From Haliea sp964022665 (GTDB lineage: Bacteria; Pseudomonadota; Gammaproteobacteria; Pseudomonadales; Halieaceae): DNA of 64,000 nucleotides. Under the pieces are notes generated by a model. That model did not search any database. It was not told where the DNA came from and saw only the letters and a program-made list of their open reading frames with translations. Made by a program: the position numbers and the translations under genes. This document shows, piece after piece, positions 44,266 through 53,472 of the stretch; position 1 is the first letter of the stretch, and each line of letters starts with the position of its first letter. The stretch is taken from contig CAXIDF010000004.1 in the NCBI GenBank assembly GCA_964022665.1, positions 62,001 to 126,000 on the forward strand. Direction: 5' to 3'.

Positions 44266-45030
44266 TCACACGAACTTCAACAACAACTCCGGCGTCTCAC
44301 TGAAGTCACGCACGCTGTTGGGCTCGCGCTCGGCGTGCTGGAGAACCTCTGGCGAATAGCTGTAGCACACATTGCCATTCTGGTGGGCTGCCACCGGTTC
44401 ACTGTCATCCCCGAGCGGGTTGGCAAAGCGGCGCGCCTGGGCGACAAAATTGCCACGCTGCAGAACCAGGGCGGCCTCCAGCGCCTCCTCGTCGAAGCAC
44501 TCTCGGGCCCAGGCGGAGAAGCCGCGAAACAGGGTGCGCCCGGCGAGTGCTTCCGGCGCTGTCAGCGCCAGGCCGTTGGCATGCCATGAATGCATGATGA
44601 CGCCGTTGCATCGTACGCTGAGCGTCGATATGCCATCCTGTGCATCGGTGACTGCCACGTCGTATTGCCGCGTGCCGGCGCCGCGCGGAATATGGTTGAT
44701 GGCCAGCAAGGTCAGGTCGAGCCAGTGGGTGCAGTTGCTCGCGGGGTCTGCCAGGCGGCTGAGTTGCGCAGCTTCGCTGCGCAAATCGGCCCCCACCAGC
44801 CGCTGTAGCCGTGACAGCGCTGCCGGGCATGTGGACAGTGGTGTGCGCAGGGCGTCGCCGGTAATCCGGGAAATGATTTGTCCATCATGCTCAATGCGCA
44901 CCCGGAAGCCGTGATTGTTGTCTTCAAGCTCGGCAACAATGCATTGATCTTCGGGCACCAGCCTGATGCGACGTCGATAAACGCCTGCGCCGTATTCCGG
45001 ATTGGTAATGGGGAGCTCAGGTATATTCAC
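44266..45030 (-). CDS. DUF2889 domain protein
   Basis: A 254-residue soluble protein. Family features include YRRRIRLVPEDQCIVAELEDNNHGFRVRIEHDG at the N-terminus, ISRITGDALRTPLSTCPAALSRLQRLVG, and SNCTHWLDLTLLAINH. DUF2889 has no known function; in several proteobacteria it is found with CoA-dependent degradation genes. No signal peptide. Convergent with nothing; 16 bases after the DUF1330 gene on the same strand. Confidence 0.85.
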   Translation of the reverse strand: MNIPELPITNPEYGAGVYRRRIRLVPEDQCIVAELEDNNHGFRVRIEHDGQIISRITGDALRTPLSTCPAALSRLQRLVGADLRSEAAQLSRLADPASNCTHWLDLTLLAINHIPRGAGTRQYDVAVTDAQDGISTLSVRCNGVIMHSWHANGLALTAPEALAGRTLFRGFSAWARECFDEEALEAALVLQRGNFVAQARRFANPLGDDSEPVAAHQNGNVCYSYSPEVLQHAEREPNSVRDFSETPELLLKFV

Positions 45031-45046
45031 GAACGGATCCTATCCT

Positions 45047-45361
45047 TCAGTCTCGCGGGGGCAGGCCATGCAGTAGCGTGAGGAACTTAAGCTCAGTGCC
45101 CGCGCGCCTGAACTCTGAAAGTGCCTGATAATCCGCATCCTTATACCAGGCCCGCGCGGCGGACTCGGAGGGAAACTGAAAAAGTACCATGCGGCCTTCG
45201 CGGGGTTCTGGCCCCTCAAGTGTATCGGGGCTGTCATCGTAGGTGATGAAACTGCCGCCGTGGCGTTTGAGGATGGGGAAGAATCCCTTTTCATACTTTC
45301 GATATTCGTCGGCGTCGTGAACAATAAAATTCGCCACGATGTAGGCGGGTGCGTCTGCCAC
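45047..45361 (-). CDS. DUF1330 domain protein
   Basis: A 104-residue ferredoxin-like alpha/beta-barrel protein: AYIVANFIVHDADEYRKYEK, GGSFITYDDSPDTLEGPEPREG, VLFQFPSESAARAWYKDADYQ, all typical of DUF1330. Function unknown. Shares a divergent promoter region with the SDR gene at 45553 and a probable transcript with DUF2889. Confidence 0.9.
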   Translation of the reverse strand: MADAPAYIVANFIVHDADEYRKYEKGFFPILKRHGGSFITYDDSPDTLEGPEPREGRMVLFQFPSESAARAWYKDADYQALSEFRRAGTELKFLTLLHGLPPRD

Positions 45362-45552
45362 TGGTTGTACCTCAATCCTATTGGGCTTATTACACTACAG
45401 CTTTCGCGTGGCCCCCGCGAGGCGATCCCGGTTTAAGCCTCAGCGTATGGGCCCAGACAATTATACTGGCCGCTGGTTTGTGCACAGTGCAGCTGGGTTC
45501 TGCCGCCGCAGTCCTCTAGATTGCCTGGGTGTCAGTACGCAGGAGAAAACAC

Positions 45553-46323
45553 ATGACCAAAGAAGTTGCCGCGCAAAGCGGCGTGATCGTTACCGGTGCG
45601 GCCTCCGGCATTGGCCTGGCGAGTGCAGAAGCCCTGGCAGAGGTGGGCAGGCCGGTTGCGGTCTGGGATATCAACGCCGAGCGCAGCGTGGCGGTGGCGG
45701 CGGACCTGGCAGAGCGGTTTGGCGTTGCCACCGTGGGTGTGGGCGTCGACCTCAGCGCGATGGCCAATATTGCACCCGCCTTGCAGCAAACACGGGCAGC
45801 GTTGCCCAGCGTTGGCGGCCTGGTGCACGCGGCCGGTATTTCGCTCGCGGTGCCGGTTGAGGACATGACGGAAGCGCAGTGGGATGCGGTGCTCAACGTT
45901 AACCTGAAGGCGCTGCCGTTCATGGTGCAGCAGTTGCGCAGTCTCCTTGCGGCGCAACCGGGTTCGGCCATTGTTGCTATCGCCTCCATCAACGCCACGC
46001 TGGGTAACCAGATGAACCCGGCCTACACAGCCTCCAAGGGCGGCATGCTGTCGCTGGTGCGCTCACTCGCGGATGATCTGGCGCGCGATGGTATTCGCAT
46101 CAATTCGGTGACGCCGGGCTATATCCTCACACCCATGATGCAGCCGGTGGTCGACCATCTGGAGCCGGGCCATTTCGAGCGCCCGGTGATGTTGGGCAGA
46201 ATGGGGGCACCACGTGAAGTGGCGGCGGCAGTGCGCTTTTTGTTGTCTGACGATGCCAGCTACATTACCGCAGCCGAGCTGGTAGTAGACGGTGGCACCA
46301 TCGCCTCGCAACGCACACGCTAG
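45553..46323 (+). CDS. Short-chain dehydrogenase/reductase
   Basis: The 256-residue classical SDR has the NAD(P)-binding GAASGIGLASAEALA, NAG-equivalent HAAGISLAVPVEDM, the catalytic Y-x-x-x-K in PAYTASKGGMLSLVRSLADDLA, and the C-terminal DDASYITAAELVVDGG. AGGAG is 8 bases upstream of the ATG. Substrate unknown; relatives act as 3-oxoacyl-ACP reductase-like or alcohol dehydrogenases. Confidence 0.92.
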   Translation: MTKEVAAQSGVIVTGAASGIGLASAEALAEVGRPVAVWDINAERSVAVAADLAERFGVATVGVGVDLSAMANIAPALQQTRAALPSVGGLVHAAGISLAVPVEDMTEAQWDAVLNVNLKALPFMVQQLRSLLAAQPGSAIVAIASINATLGNQMNPAYTASKGGMLSLVRSLADDLARDGIRINSVTPGYILTPMMQPVVDHLEPGHFERPVMLGRMGAPREVAAAVRFLLSDDASYITAAELVVDGGTIASQRTR

Positions 46324-46347
46324 CCGGGGTCCGGTTGCAGCGGCGCG

Positions 46348-48027
46348 TCAGGCGATGTGTCCGGCTGCAACCACGCGGTTGCGCCCCTCGTGCTTTGCCT
46401 GATACATCAGGCTGTCGGCGCGAACGAGTGTGTCCCAAATGTTGCGGTCGCTGTCGCGTACCGGAGCCACGCCAATACTGATGGTGAACCGCTGGCCGGC
46501 GACGTGCAGGGCACAGACGGCCCGCCGCAGGCGTTCGGCCAATACGGTGGCGGAGCGCAGGTCGGTTTGCACGCAGAGAATGGCGAATTCCTCGCCGCCG
46601 AGGCGTGCGACCAGGTCCAATTCGCGGGATACCCGTGTAAGGCAATCCCCAAGTGCCTGCAGTATCTGGTCCCCCACACCGTGGCCGTGGGTATCGTTGA
46701 CTACCTTGAAATGATCAATGTCCAACACCAGCAGCGTGAGAGGAATGCTGAATCGCTCGCGGCGCTCGAACTCGTCCGCGGCACGCGCATCCAGGCCACG
46801 CCGATTCAGCAGACCCGTGAGCGGGTCGATGAACACAAGGTCTCTCTCCTGTGAAAAGCGGCGTAGCACAGCGTAGCTGAAAAATGCCAGGGTCATGAGC
46901 AGGCCGATGGCGGGCAGGTGCAGTAACCAGTCCGCATTGGGCAGCAGGCCATTGACGCGCAAGGTACCCAATGCGGCAGCGACAGGCGCCACCACCCAGC
47001 CGAGTGTAAAAATGGCCGCCTGCTTCACGTTGCGATACCAGAGGTGAATGGCCAGCCCTGTAGTTAGCAGGGGCCCAATAACGACCACCACCAGGCTGAG
47101 TAATCCAGCCAGTGACGGCGGCAGGTCGAGCACGAAAGCGAGGCCCAGCGCAAGCCACTGCAGGCCTGCAACCAGCTTGTCCGCGATGGGAGCCGTGTGT
47201 GAGAGGTCAAGGAAGGCGCGGTAGAAACGGGTGCCCTGATGCATCAATAGCGCCAGGCTCAGCACGTGTAGCTGATTGGTGTAGGGCATCAGCGCATTGG
47301 GCAGTGTGTATTGCACGTAACCCATCAAAAAACCGACGTAGGCTGCGTATAGCGCCAGGTAGGTGCCGAGGATCAGGGCCAGACTGCTGCGCACCATGGT
47401 GGCGCTCAGGACCAGGTAGAACGCCGAAATCAGGACTGCGCCAAACAGGGCGCCGTAGATCAACGCGAGGGTTTGCTCGGCACGATTGTAGGCATTGGGA
47501 GCATAGATGGACATGTCGAAATTCAGGTTCGACCGCGTTTGTACGAACAGATAAACGGGTGTGGCGGACTGCGCGGGCAGTTGTAACAGGAAGGACGGGG
47601 TACGAGAGCGCTCGTTCCCCGTCGTCTGCAGATCACCGCCGCGTCTTTCGTGCCAGCTTCCGTCGGGCCTGGATTGCCGAATGACAACCAGATCGGTGGG
47701 TGCGTAAAGATGGCTTAGTACCACGGCCTTGGGTTGATCCATGGTGTTCTTGAGTTCAAGCCGCGCCCAGGCGCCGTATCTTTGCAGGCCCAGGTTGAGG
47801 TCCGTTGCCGGGCTGAACTCTCCGGCGGACCAGCGGGCGGCAATATCCTCCGGCGTCTGGTTCACGCTTTGGTCGAGAAGCAGTTCAAAGTTCTCAGGCA
47901 GCAGCCTGATGGCGGATTCCGTGTGGGCGTTCAGCGTGACGGCCTGGCTGCCGAACGCGCCGTGGCAACCGGTGATGGCCATCAACCAGAACAAGAACCA
48001 CCGGAGAGGTGACGGTTTGCGTGTCAT
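46348..48027 (-). CDS. Membrane diguanylate cyclase with 7TMR-DISM sensor
   Basis: About 559 residues. Signal peptide, then a periplasmic beta-sandwich (7TMR-DISM extracellular type 2: RYGAWARLELKNTMDQPKAVVLSH), a seven-helix membrane region, and a GGDEF domain beginning FIDPLTGLLNRRGLD. The active site is GGEEF, and an RELD five residues before it is a product-inhibition I-site, so it should make c-di-GMP and be feedback-controlled. Start 48027 is set by the signal sequence. It shares a divergent promoter region with the M28 peptidase gene. Confidence 0.93.
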   Translation of the reverse strand: MTRKPSPLRWFLFWLMAITGCHGAFGSQAVTLNAHTESAIRLLPENFELLLDQSVNQTPEDIAARWSAGEFSPATDLNLGLQRYGAWARLELKNTMDQPKAVVLSHLYAPTDLVVIRQSRPDGSWHERRGGDLQTTGNERSRTPSFLLQLPAQSATPVYLFVQTRSNLNFDMSIYAPNAYNRAEQTLALIYGALFGAVLISAFYLVLSATMVRSSLALILGTYLALYAAYVGFLMGYVQYTLPNALMPYTNQLHVLSLALLMHQGTRFYRAFLDLSHTAPIADKLVAGLQWLALGLAFVLDLPPSLAGLLSLVVVVIGPLLTTGLAIHLWYRNVKQAAIFTLGWVVAPVAAALGTLRVNGLLPNADWLLHLPAIGLLMTLAFFSYAVLRRFSQERDLVFIDPLTGLLNRRGLDARAADEFERRERFSIPLTLLVLDIDHFKVVNDTHGHGVGDQILQALGDCLTRVSRELDLVARLGGEEFAILCVQTDLRSATVLAERLRRAVCALHVAGQRFTISIGVAPVRDSDRNIWDTLVRADSLMYQAKHEGRNRVVAAGHIA

Positions 48028-48263
48028 TGCGGCAGCCCGGGGTATGGCCCAAGTTACGCCCGTGCGCGGGGGCATGAGCGCGTTGGTCTCCGATTAAGCG
48101 TAGCACAGCCTGGCTGTTGGCGCGGGTAAATTGCCTTTTCTACCCGCTGGCGGCGGTGGGTCAGAGGTAGACGATGGGGCGCGCGCTTCTCGACGGAGGA
48201 TGCGATTTACCGCAAATTCGGCGATAATAGGCGCGTTTTTTTCGCATATTCAGGGCCGATTTG

Positions 48264-49691
48264 ATGGATTTTTCCCCCGTACTGCGGCGTGTTTGCGCCT
48301 TCGCCATGTTGTTACTGACGTTCACTGTGCCCGCGGCGCAGAGTGAGGGGCCCACGGCGGAATCGGTCGGGCTCGGCCCGGCCAGCGTGGCGCACGCGCG
48401 CACCCTGCGTGACCGCGCGCTGGATGGCACCATGGCCTGGGACATCGTGGAGGCGCTCACCACGGAAATAGGCCCGCGCCTGGCCGGCAGCGACAGCGAA
48501 GCCCGTGCGCGTGAATGGGCGATAAAGCGCCTGCAGCGTATGGGGTTTGCCAATGTGCGCGTTGAGCCTTTTACCATTCCCGGCTGGACGCGCGGCGTGG
48601 AGCACGCCGAACTGCTGGCGCCGTTCCCCCAGCCGCTGGCGATTACCTCACTCGGTGGTTCCGTGGCCACACCGGAAGCGGGCATTGAGGCAGAGCTGGT
48701 CGCCTTCGAGAGCTTGCAGGCGTTGCGCGCGGCCGGCAGCGGCAGCCTGAGCGGCAAGATTGCCTACGTCAGCCACGCCATGCAGCGCAGCCAGGACGGC
48801 TCCTCCTATGGGTTCTACGGTGAGTTGCGCCGCGTGGGGGCCAGTGTCGCGGCCGAGAAAGGTGCGCTGGCCATCGTCATTCGTTCCATTGGTACTGACG
48901 AGCACCGTTTTCCCCACACGGGCCAGATGCGCTACGCGGAAGGCGTGCCGAAAATCCCTGCAGCCGCGCTGTCCAACCCGGATGCAGACCAGATTGAACG
49001 CATACTGCGTCGCGGCCTGCCGTTGCAGTTGCACCTGCTGCTGCGCCCGCAAAGCGCGCCCAGTGCCCCAAGTGGCAACGTGATCGCTGAGATTGTGGGG
49101 CGTGAGCGGCCAGAGGAGATCGTGATTATCGGCGGCCATCTCGACAGCTGGGACCTCGGTACCGGTGCGATTGATGACGGCGCAGGCGTGGCGATTACCA
49201 CCGCGGCGGCCAAGATGATTCTGGATTCGGGCAAGCGGCCGCGGCGCACCATTCGCCTTGTGCTTTGGGGTGCCGAGGAAGTGGGCTTGCTTGGCGGTTA
49301 CGAATACCTCAATGCGCACCGTGAGCAGCTCGGCCAGCACGTGATCGGCACCGAAAGTGATTTTGGCGCAGAGCGCATCTGGAAGATGACCGCACAGGTG
49401 TCCCCGGCCGGCCAGACGGTGGTGAATGTCATGGCAGAGCTGCTGGCTCCGCTGGGCATTGCGCCCGGCGACATGAACACCTCCGGCTCGGGGCCAGACC
49501 TTGTACCCATGGTAGCGGCCGGCCTGCCCTCGCTGCGCCTGGTGCAGAACGGCATGGATTATTTTGACCTGCATCACACGCACGACGACACGCTGGATAA
49601 AATCGACCCGGCGGCACTGGACCAGAATGTAGCGGCCTACGTAGTGTTTGCCTGGCTGGCGGCCGACAGCACGGCCGACTTCAGGCGCTGA
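48264..49691 (+). CDS. M28 family metallopeptidase, exported
   Basis: About 475 residues with a signal peptide ending AAQS, a protease-associated-type insert (VAFESLQALRAAGSGSLSGKIAYVSH) and the M28 catalytic core. Zinc ligands and catalytic residues are visible in IIGGHLDSWDLGTGAIDDGAGVA (H, D), WGAEEVGLLGG (EE), ESDFGAE, and LHHTHDDTLDKID. Aminopeptidase or carboxypeptidase of the Q/PSMA type. ATG 48264 is preferred over the TTG just before it. Followed by two tiny lipoproteins on the same strand. Confidence 0.93.
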   Translation: MDFSPVLRRVCAFAMLLLTFTVPAAQSEGPTAESVGLGPASVAHARTLRDRALDGTMAWDIVEALTTEIGPRLAGSDSEARAREWAIKRLQRMGFANVRVEPFTIPGWTRGVEHAELLAPFPQPLAITSLGGSVATPEAGIEAELVAFESLQALRAAGSGSLSGKIAYVSHAMQRSQDGSSYGFYGELRRVGASVAAEKGALAIVIRSIGTDEHRFPHTGQMRYAEGVPKIPAAALSNPDADQIERILRRGLPLQLHLLLRPQSAPSAPSGNVIAEIVGRERPEEIVIIGGHLDSWDLGTGAIDDGAGVAITTAAAKMILDSGKRPRRTIRLVLWGAEEVGLLGGYEYLNAHREQLGQHVIGTESDFGAERIWKMTAQVSPAGQTVVNVMAELLAPLGIAPGDMNTSGSGPDLVPMVAAGLPSLRLVQNGMDYFDLHHTHDDTLDKIDPAALDQNVAAYVVFAWLAADSTADFRR

Positions 49692-49774
49692 TCCGCACCG
49701 GGGCAAGGAGGGTTTACAAGCTTCTGTTTCTGGTGCTCAATGGTCGAATCTTTGGCCTGCGAGGGAGCGGGAAA

Positions 49775-49969
49775 ATGCAGAAAGTGCTATTGGCTGCGGT
49801 GCTGGTGTTCGGCCTCGCCGGGTGTGGTTCCAACGATGTGGTGCAGGCACCCCTCAAGGTGTCGGTGGGGCAGCAATTGATTGACCTCAAGCACGCCTAT
49901 GACACAGGTGCCATGACTGAAAGAGAGTACGATAATCAGCGCAAGCAATTGATCAAGACAGTTCGCTAG
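49775..49969 (+). CDS. Small lipoprotein with SHOCT-like C-terminus (first of tandem pair)
   Basis: A 64-residue precursor: lipobox VFGLAGC (Cys17), then VSVGQQLIDLKHAYDTGAMT followed by EREYDNQRKQLIK. The last ~25 residues follow the SHOCT pattern, a short helix-turn-helix with L..L...G.IT..E+...+..+L. GGGAGC precedes the ATG; an upstream in-frame start would bury the leader. Eleven bases before the second lipoprotein. Function unknown; probably an envelope lipoprotein. Confidence 0.8.
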   Translation: MQKVLLAAVLVFGLAGCGSNDVVQAPLKVSVGQQLIDLKHAYDTGAMTEREYDNQRKQLIKTVR

Positions 49970-49980
49970 GGAGCAGAACA

Positions 49981-50190
49981 ATGAAAAACACATTGCGTTA
50001 CGCGGCTGCCGCGCTGTTGATGGTCACTCTCAGTGCTTGTGGTGGCAGTAGCAAAGTCACCGTGCAGGAGTCCGGCATCATTACCAAGGGTCAGGAATTG
50101 ACCGATCTGCAACGCGCACTGGCGGAGCAGGCTATTTCCCAGGACGAATATGAGACCCTGCGCAAGAAAATCATGAAGCGCAAGCAGTAA
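49981..50190 (+). CDS. Small lipoprotein with SHOCT-like C-terminus (second of tandem pair)
   Basis: A 69-residue precursor with lipobox VTLSAC (Cys20), then KGQELTDLQRALAEQAISQD and YETLRKKIMKRKQ. It shares the architecture and the G-Q-x-L-x-D-L motif with its neighbour (VGQQLIDLK against KGQELTDLQ), indicating a tandem duplication followed by divergence. AGGGAGC lies 7 bases upstream. Very basic C-terminus. Function unknown. Confidence 0.8.
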   Translation: MKNTLRYAAAALLMVTLSACGGSSKVTVQESGIITKGQELTDLQRALAEQAISQDEYETLRKKIMKRKQ

Positions 50191-50241
50191 ACCACGCAGC
50201 GCGTTCACCGCGACCAATAATAACAGCGGACGTCTCGCCCT

Positions 50242-51384
50242 ATGTTTGAGCTTAAACATCGGTGGTTATCGCTACCGCTTCTCGCAGTCGCCCTGGTCGG
50301 CTGCAGTGATAGTGCCGATACGCCACCATCGCCCGCCGAGATACTGCCGGCCTACGACTTTACGGCCGTGGATCAGCGCTTCCAGCAATTCCTTGATGAA
50401 AGCACGGTATTCGATGGCATCTCGGTAACGCTGGTAGACCAGCGGCAGGGCACCGTGCACGAGGCCGCCTTTGGTGACCACAGCCTGCAGACGATCGTCA
50501 TGCTGGCGTCCACCAGCAAAGTGCCGGTGGTGATGCTGCTGATGGCGCTGAACGACGACCCGGATGCTGGCTTCTCGGTGGAGGAACCCATTGGCGGTTA
50601 CCTGCCCTGGGAAGGTGTGTACGGCGATCGTACTGTCACACAGCTTGTGAGCAATACCTCGGGTATTCCCGGGCTGGGTAGCCTGAACGTATACGGGGCC
50701 CACCTGTGCCAATATGCCCCCGGCGGCACGCTGGAGGCCTGCGCGCGTACAATCTACAGCGCCGAGCTGGAAGGCACGGTGCCCCCTGCCAGCAAATTCG
50801 ACTACGGCGGCTCCCAATGGCAGCTGGCAGGCGCGGTTGCAGAGCAGGTCAGCAACAGTACCTGGCGCCAGGCGTTTGATGCCTACATCGCAGAGCCCTG
50901 TGAGCTTGAGGTGTTTCAGTTCGGCAATATGTGGTCCAACCTTGAGGGCTGGAGCGGAAGCCCCGACAGCCTGCAGGGGCTTGATAACCCCAACATCGAA
51001 GGCGGCGCCATTTCCAGCTTGCAGGACTACGCCAAGCTGTTGCTCATGCACCTCAATGGTGGCCTCTGCGGTGACAACCGCGTGATGTCGGAAGACTCGG
51101 TCGCGTTCATGCAGGTCGACCGTGGCGGTGAGTTTGGCGTGCCTTACGGCATGGGTTGGTGGATTGTGACGCCCGACTCAGCTGGGGAGGCACCGACAGT
51201 ATTCTACGACCCGGGTGCCTTTGGCGCCGTGTCCTGGATTGATACCGAGCGCATGATTGGCGGCTATGTGGCCATCGACGATTACACTCGCCGCGATTCC
51301 GGTGCACCGGTGAACCTGGTGCTCGAGGACATCATTCCGTTGGTGGCACAGGCGGTCGATGAGGCGCGCGCCGCTGTCGACTAA
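50242..51384 (+). CDS. Serine hydrolase lipoprotein (beta-lactamase/PBP fold)
   Basis: A 380-residue precursor with lipobox LVGC (Cys21). The S-x-x-K motif is S90-T-S-K93 in MLASTSKVPVVMLLMAL, the YxG/YxN-like motif is FDYGGSQWQLAGAVAEQ, and a GGAISSLQDYAKLLLMHLNGG segment is typical of AmpC/EstB relatives. Likely an outer-membrane-anchored esterase or peptidase. It differs from the cytoplasmic member at 23469. Starts 51 bases after the second mini-lipoprotein. Confidence 0.87.
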   Translation: MFELKHRWLSLPLLAVALVGCSDSADTPPSPAEILPAYDFTAVDQRFQQFLDESTVFDGISVTLVDQRQGTVHEAAFGDHSLQTIVMLASTSKVPVVMLLMALNDDPDAGFSVEEPIGGYLPWEGVYGDRTVTQLVSNTSGIPGLGSLNVYGAHLCQYAPGGTLEACARTIYSAELEGTVPPASKFDYGGSQWQLAGAVAEQVSNSTWRQAFDAYIAEPCELEVFQFGNMWSNLEGWSGSPDSLQGLDNPNIEGGAISSLQDYAKLLLMHLNGGLCGDNRVMSEDSVAFMQVDRGGEFGVPYGMGWWIVTPDSAGEAPTVFYDPGAFGAVSWIDTERMIGGYVAIDDYTRRDSGAPVNLVLEDIIPLVAQAVDEARAAVD

Positions 51385-51487
51385 ATGACATAAACGGGCC
51401 CGCCGGGTCGCGCTGGACGCCCTGTGGTTAAGTGCGTACAGTCCAGCCTGTCCCGATCAAACCGCTGCTGGAATCCTTAGCCAATTC

Positions 51488-52582
51488 ATGAGCCTTCTCC
51501 TCGCGTTTGCTGTCCTCTCCATCGCCGTCTCCTTTGTGTGTTCCATACTGGAAGCTGCGCTGTTGTCCATCACCCCCAGTTACATTGCCCAGCAGAAGCA
51601 GGAACACCCCAAGCGCTGGGAAAAGCTGAAGGTGCTGAAGGATCACATCGACCAGCCTCTGGCGGCCATTCTCACCCTGAACACGGTGGCGCACACGGTG
51701 GGGGCTACCGGTGTGGGTGCGCAAGTGGTGAAAATCTACGGCGACGGTTTCCTTGGCATTGCATCCGCCATCATGACGCTGCTTATCCTGGTGTTTTCCG
51801 AGATCATGCCGAAAACAATCGGTGCGCGTTACTGGGTGCTCATGGCGCCGGCGCTGCCGTCCATACTCAACGGCCTGATTTTTATCCTGAAGCCGGCTAT
51901 CTGGATGTCCGACCAGATCATGAAGCTGTTTGGCGGCAAACCGCCGGAGCACGACATACGGCTGGAAATCAAAGCGCTCTCGCTACTCGGCCGTGAGCTG
52001 GACAAGATCGACGAGGACGAGCAGCGGGTGATCTCCAACGTGCTGGACCTGCACGAGATCAACGTGCGCCAGATCATGACACCGCGCGTGGTGTGCCAGA
52101 CTCTGGCGCCGGATCAGACCGTGGCCGAGTTCATCGAGCAGATTCAGGAACACCAGTTCTCGCGTTACCCGGTGCTGGATGCGGACGAGGCGCCGCTGGG
52201 TATCCTGTTCCGGCACGACGTGATTCGTGCGGACGAAGGGCAACGGGTGGCCAACCTGATGAAGCCCGCCACCATCGTCACCGACCGCGCCAATGTGGAA
52301 TCAGTGATGACGCGCTTTATTCGCGAGCGCCAGCACATGTTCCTGGTCTACGACGAGTACGGCAGCTGGCTGGGTGTGGTGACCATGGAGGATGTGATCG
52401 AGGCGCTGATTGGCCAGCCGATCATGGACGAGAGCGACGACATTCCCAACCTGCGCCGCCATGCAAAACGGCGCTGGAAAAAGCGCCTGCAGAACCTCAC
52501 CGTGGAATCGGAAGCGGAGCTTTTAGGTGTTGCCACGCGTGAGGATGACGAGGATATACCGGCCCCCAATCGCCCCCGCTAG
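51488..52582 (+). CDS. CNNM/CorC-type transporter protein with CBS domains
   Basis: The 364-residue protein has an N-terminal DUF21/CNNM membrane domain (SFVCSILEAALLSITPSYI, LTLNTVAHTVGATGVGAQ, FSEIMPKTIGARY) and a cytoplasmic CBS pair (VRQIMTPRVVCQTL, HQFSRYPVLDADEAPLGILFRHDV, VYDEYGSWLGVVTMEDVIEALIG). CNNM proteins export Mg2+, bound to ATP through the CBS pair. The CorC_HlyC C-terminal domain is absent, so this is the short form. Converges on the hydroxylase gene with a 4-base overlap. Confidence 0.93.
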   Translation: MSLLLAFAVLSIAVSFVCSILEAALLSITPSYIAQQKQEHPKRWEKLKVLKDHIDQPLAAILTLNTVAHTVGATGVGAQVVKIYGDGFLGIASAIMTLLILVFSEIMPKTIGARYWVLMAPALPSILNGLIFILKPAIWMSDQIMKLFGGKPPEHDIRLEIKALSLLGRELDKIDEDEQRVISNVLDLHEINVRQIMTPRVVCQTLAPDQTVAEFIEQIQEHQFSRYPVLDADEAPLGILFRHDVIRADEGQRVANLMKPATIVTDRANVESVMTRFIRERQHMFLVYDEYGSWLGVVTMEDVIEALIGQPIMDESDDIPNLRRHAKRRWKKRLQNLTVESEAELLGVATREDDEDIPAPNRPR

Positions 52583-53472
52583 TGAATACCCGCCTGCGCA
52601 CGCAACACGGCGGCGCGCTTGTCGGGCCCATCTGCCGACCATCCCGGCGCCAGAAAGAGAATGCGCATACGGTCGCCCCAATTCGTCGCGCGCTTCAGGT
52701 CACGCCAGATGGCGCGATATTCGTGGCTGAGCACGGTCCACGGGTTATCTGAATCGATGTTGGTGGTAAGCCCGTAGACCACAGGCTCGTCGTCGCGCTC
52801 GTCGGCAAAAGTGCCAAACAGCCGGTCCCAGATAATCAGCACACCGCCGTGGTTGCGGTCCAGATAGCGCACGTTGGAACCGTGATGTACCCGGTGGTGG
52901 GAGGGTGTGTTGAACACAGCCTCGATCCACGGGTGCAGTTTGCCCACGGCGCGGGTGTGTATCCAGAACTGGTAAAACAGGTTCAGGCTGATGACGGTGA
53001 CAATCATCGCCGGGTCGAAGCCCAGCAGCGGCAGCCACATCCAGAACAGGAACTTGTGCACGCGCTCTCCCACACCCTGACGCAGCGCGGTGCCGAAATT
53101 CAGGTACTGCGATGAGTGGTGGTTGACGTGCCCCGCCCATAGCAGGCGCACCTCGTGGTTCGCGCGGTGGAACCAGTAATAGCTGAAGTCATCCAGCACA
53201 AACAGCAACAGCCACGCCCACCACTGGCGACCGATAACATCGCGCAGCGGGCTGACCTCATGCAGGTAGACAAAGGCTGCGAGCGCGAGCAAGCGGGGCA
53301 AGAGCTCGACAATGGCGGACGCCGCGAGCATGGAGAAAGACGCCAGCGTGTCGCCCAGACGGTAGCGGCCCAATTGATGGCGGTGGGCGTGCCAGGCTTC
53401 CAGGAGCACGGCTCCGAGGTAGAGGGGCAGGGCGAACAGGCTCAGGTCGTCCTGCAGAAAGTCCTCAAGCAT
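52579..53472 (-). CDS. Sterol desaturase/fatty acid hydroxylase family protein
   Basis: The 297-residue integral membrane protein has the di-iron histidine boxes of the family: HRANHEVRLLWAGHVNHHSS (H-x3-H and HxxHH), and FNTPSHHRVHHGSNVRYLDRNHGG. Four to five membrane helices are predicted around them. Such enzymes hydroxylate or desaturate lipids with O2. Its start overlaps the stop of the 668-residue gene by 8 bases, so it is the third gene of the ATP-grasp operon. Substrate unknown; it may modify a product of the operon. Confidence 0.9.
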   Translation of the reverse strand: MLEDFLQDDLSLFALPLYLGAVLLEAWHAHRHQLGRYRLGDTLASFSMLAASAIVELLPRLLALAAFVYLHEVSPLRDVIGRQWWAWLLLFVLDDFSYYWFHRANHEVRLLWAGHVNHHSSQYLNFGTALRQGVGERVHKFLFWMWLPLLGFDPAMIVTVISLNLFYQFWIHTRAVGKLHPWIEAVFNTPSHHRVHHGSNVRYLDRNHGGVLIIWDRLFGTFADERDDEPVVYGLTTNIDSDNPWTVLSHEYRAIWRDLKRATNWGDRMRILFLAPGWSADGPDKRAAVLRAQAGIH

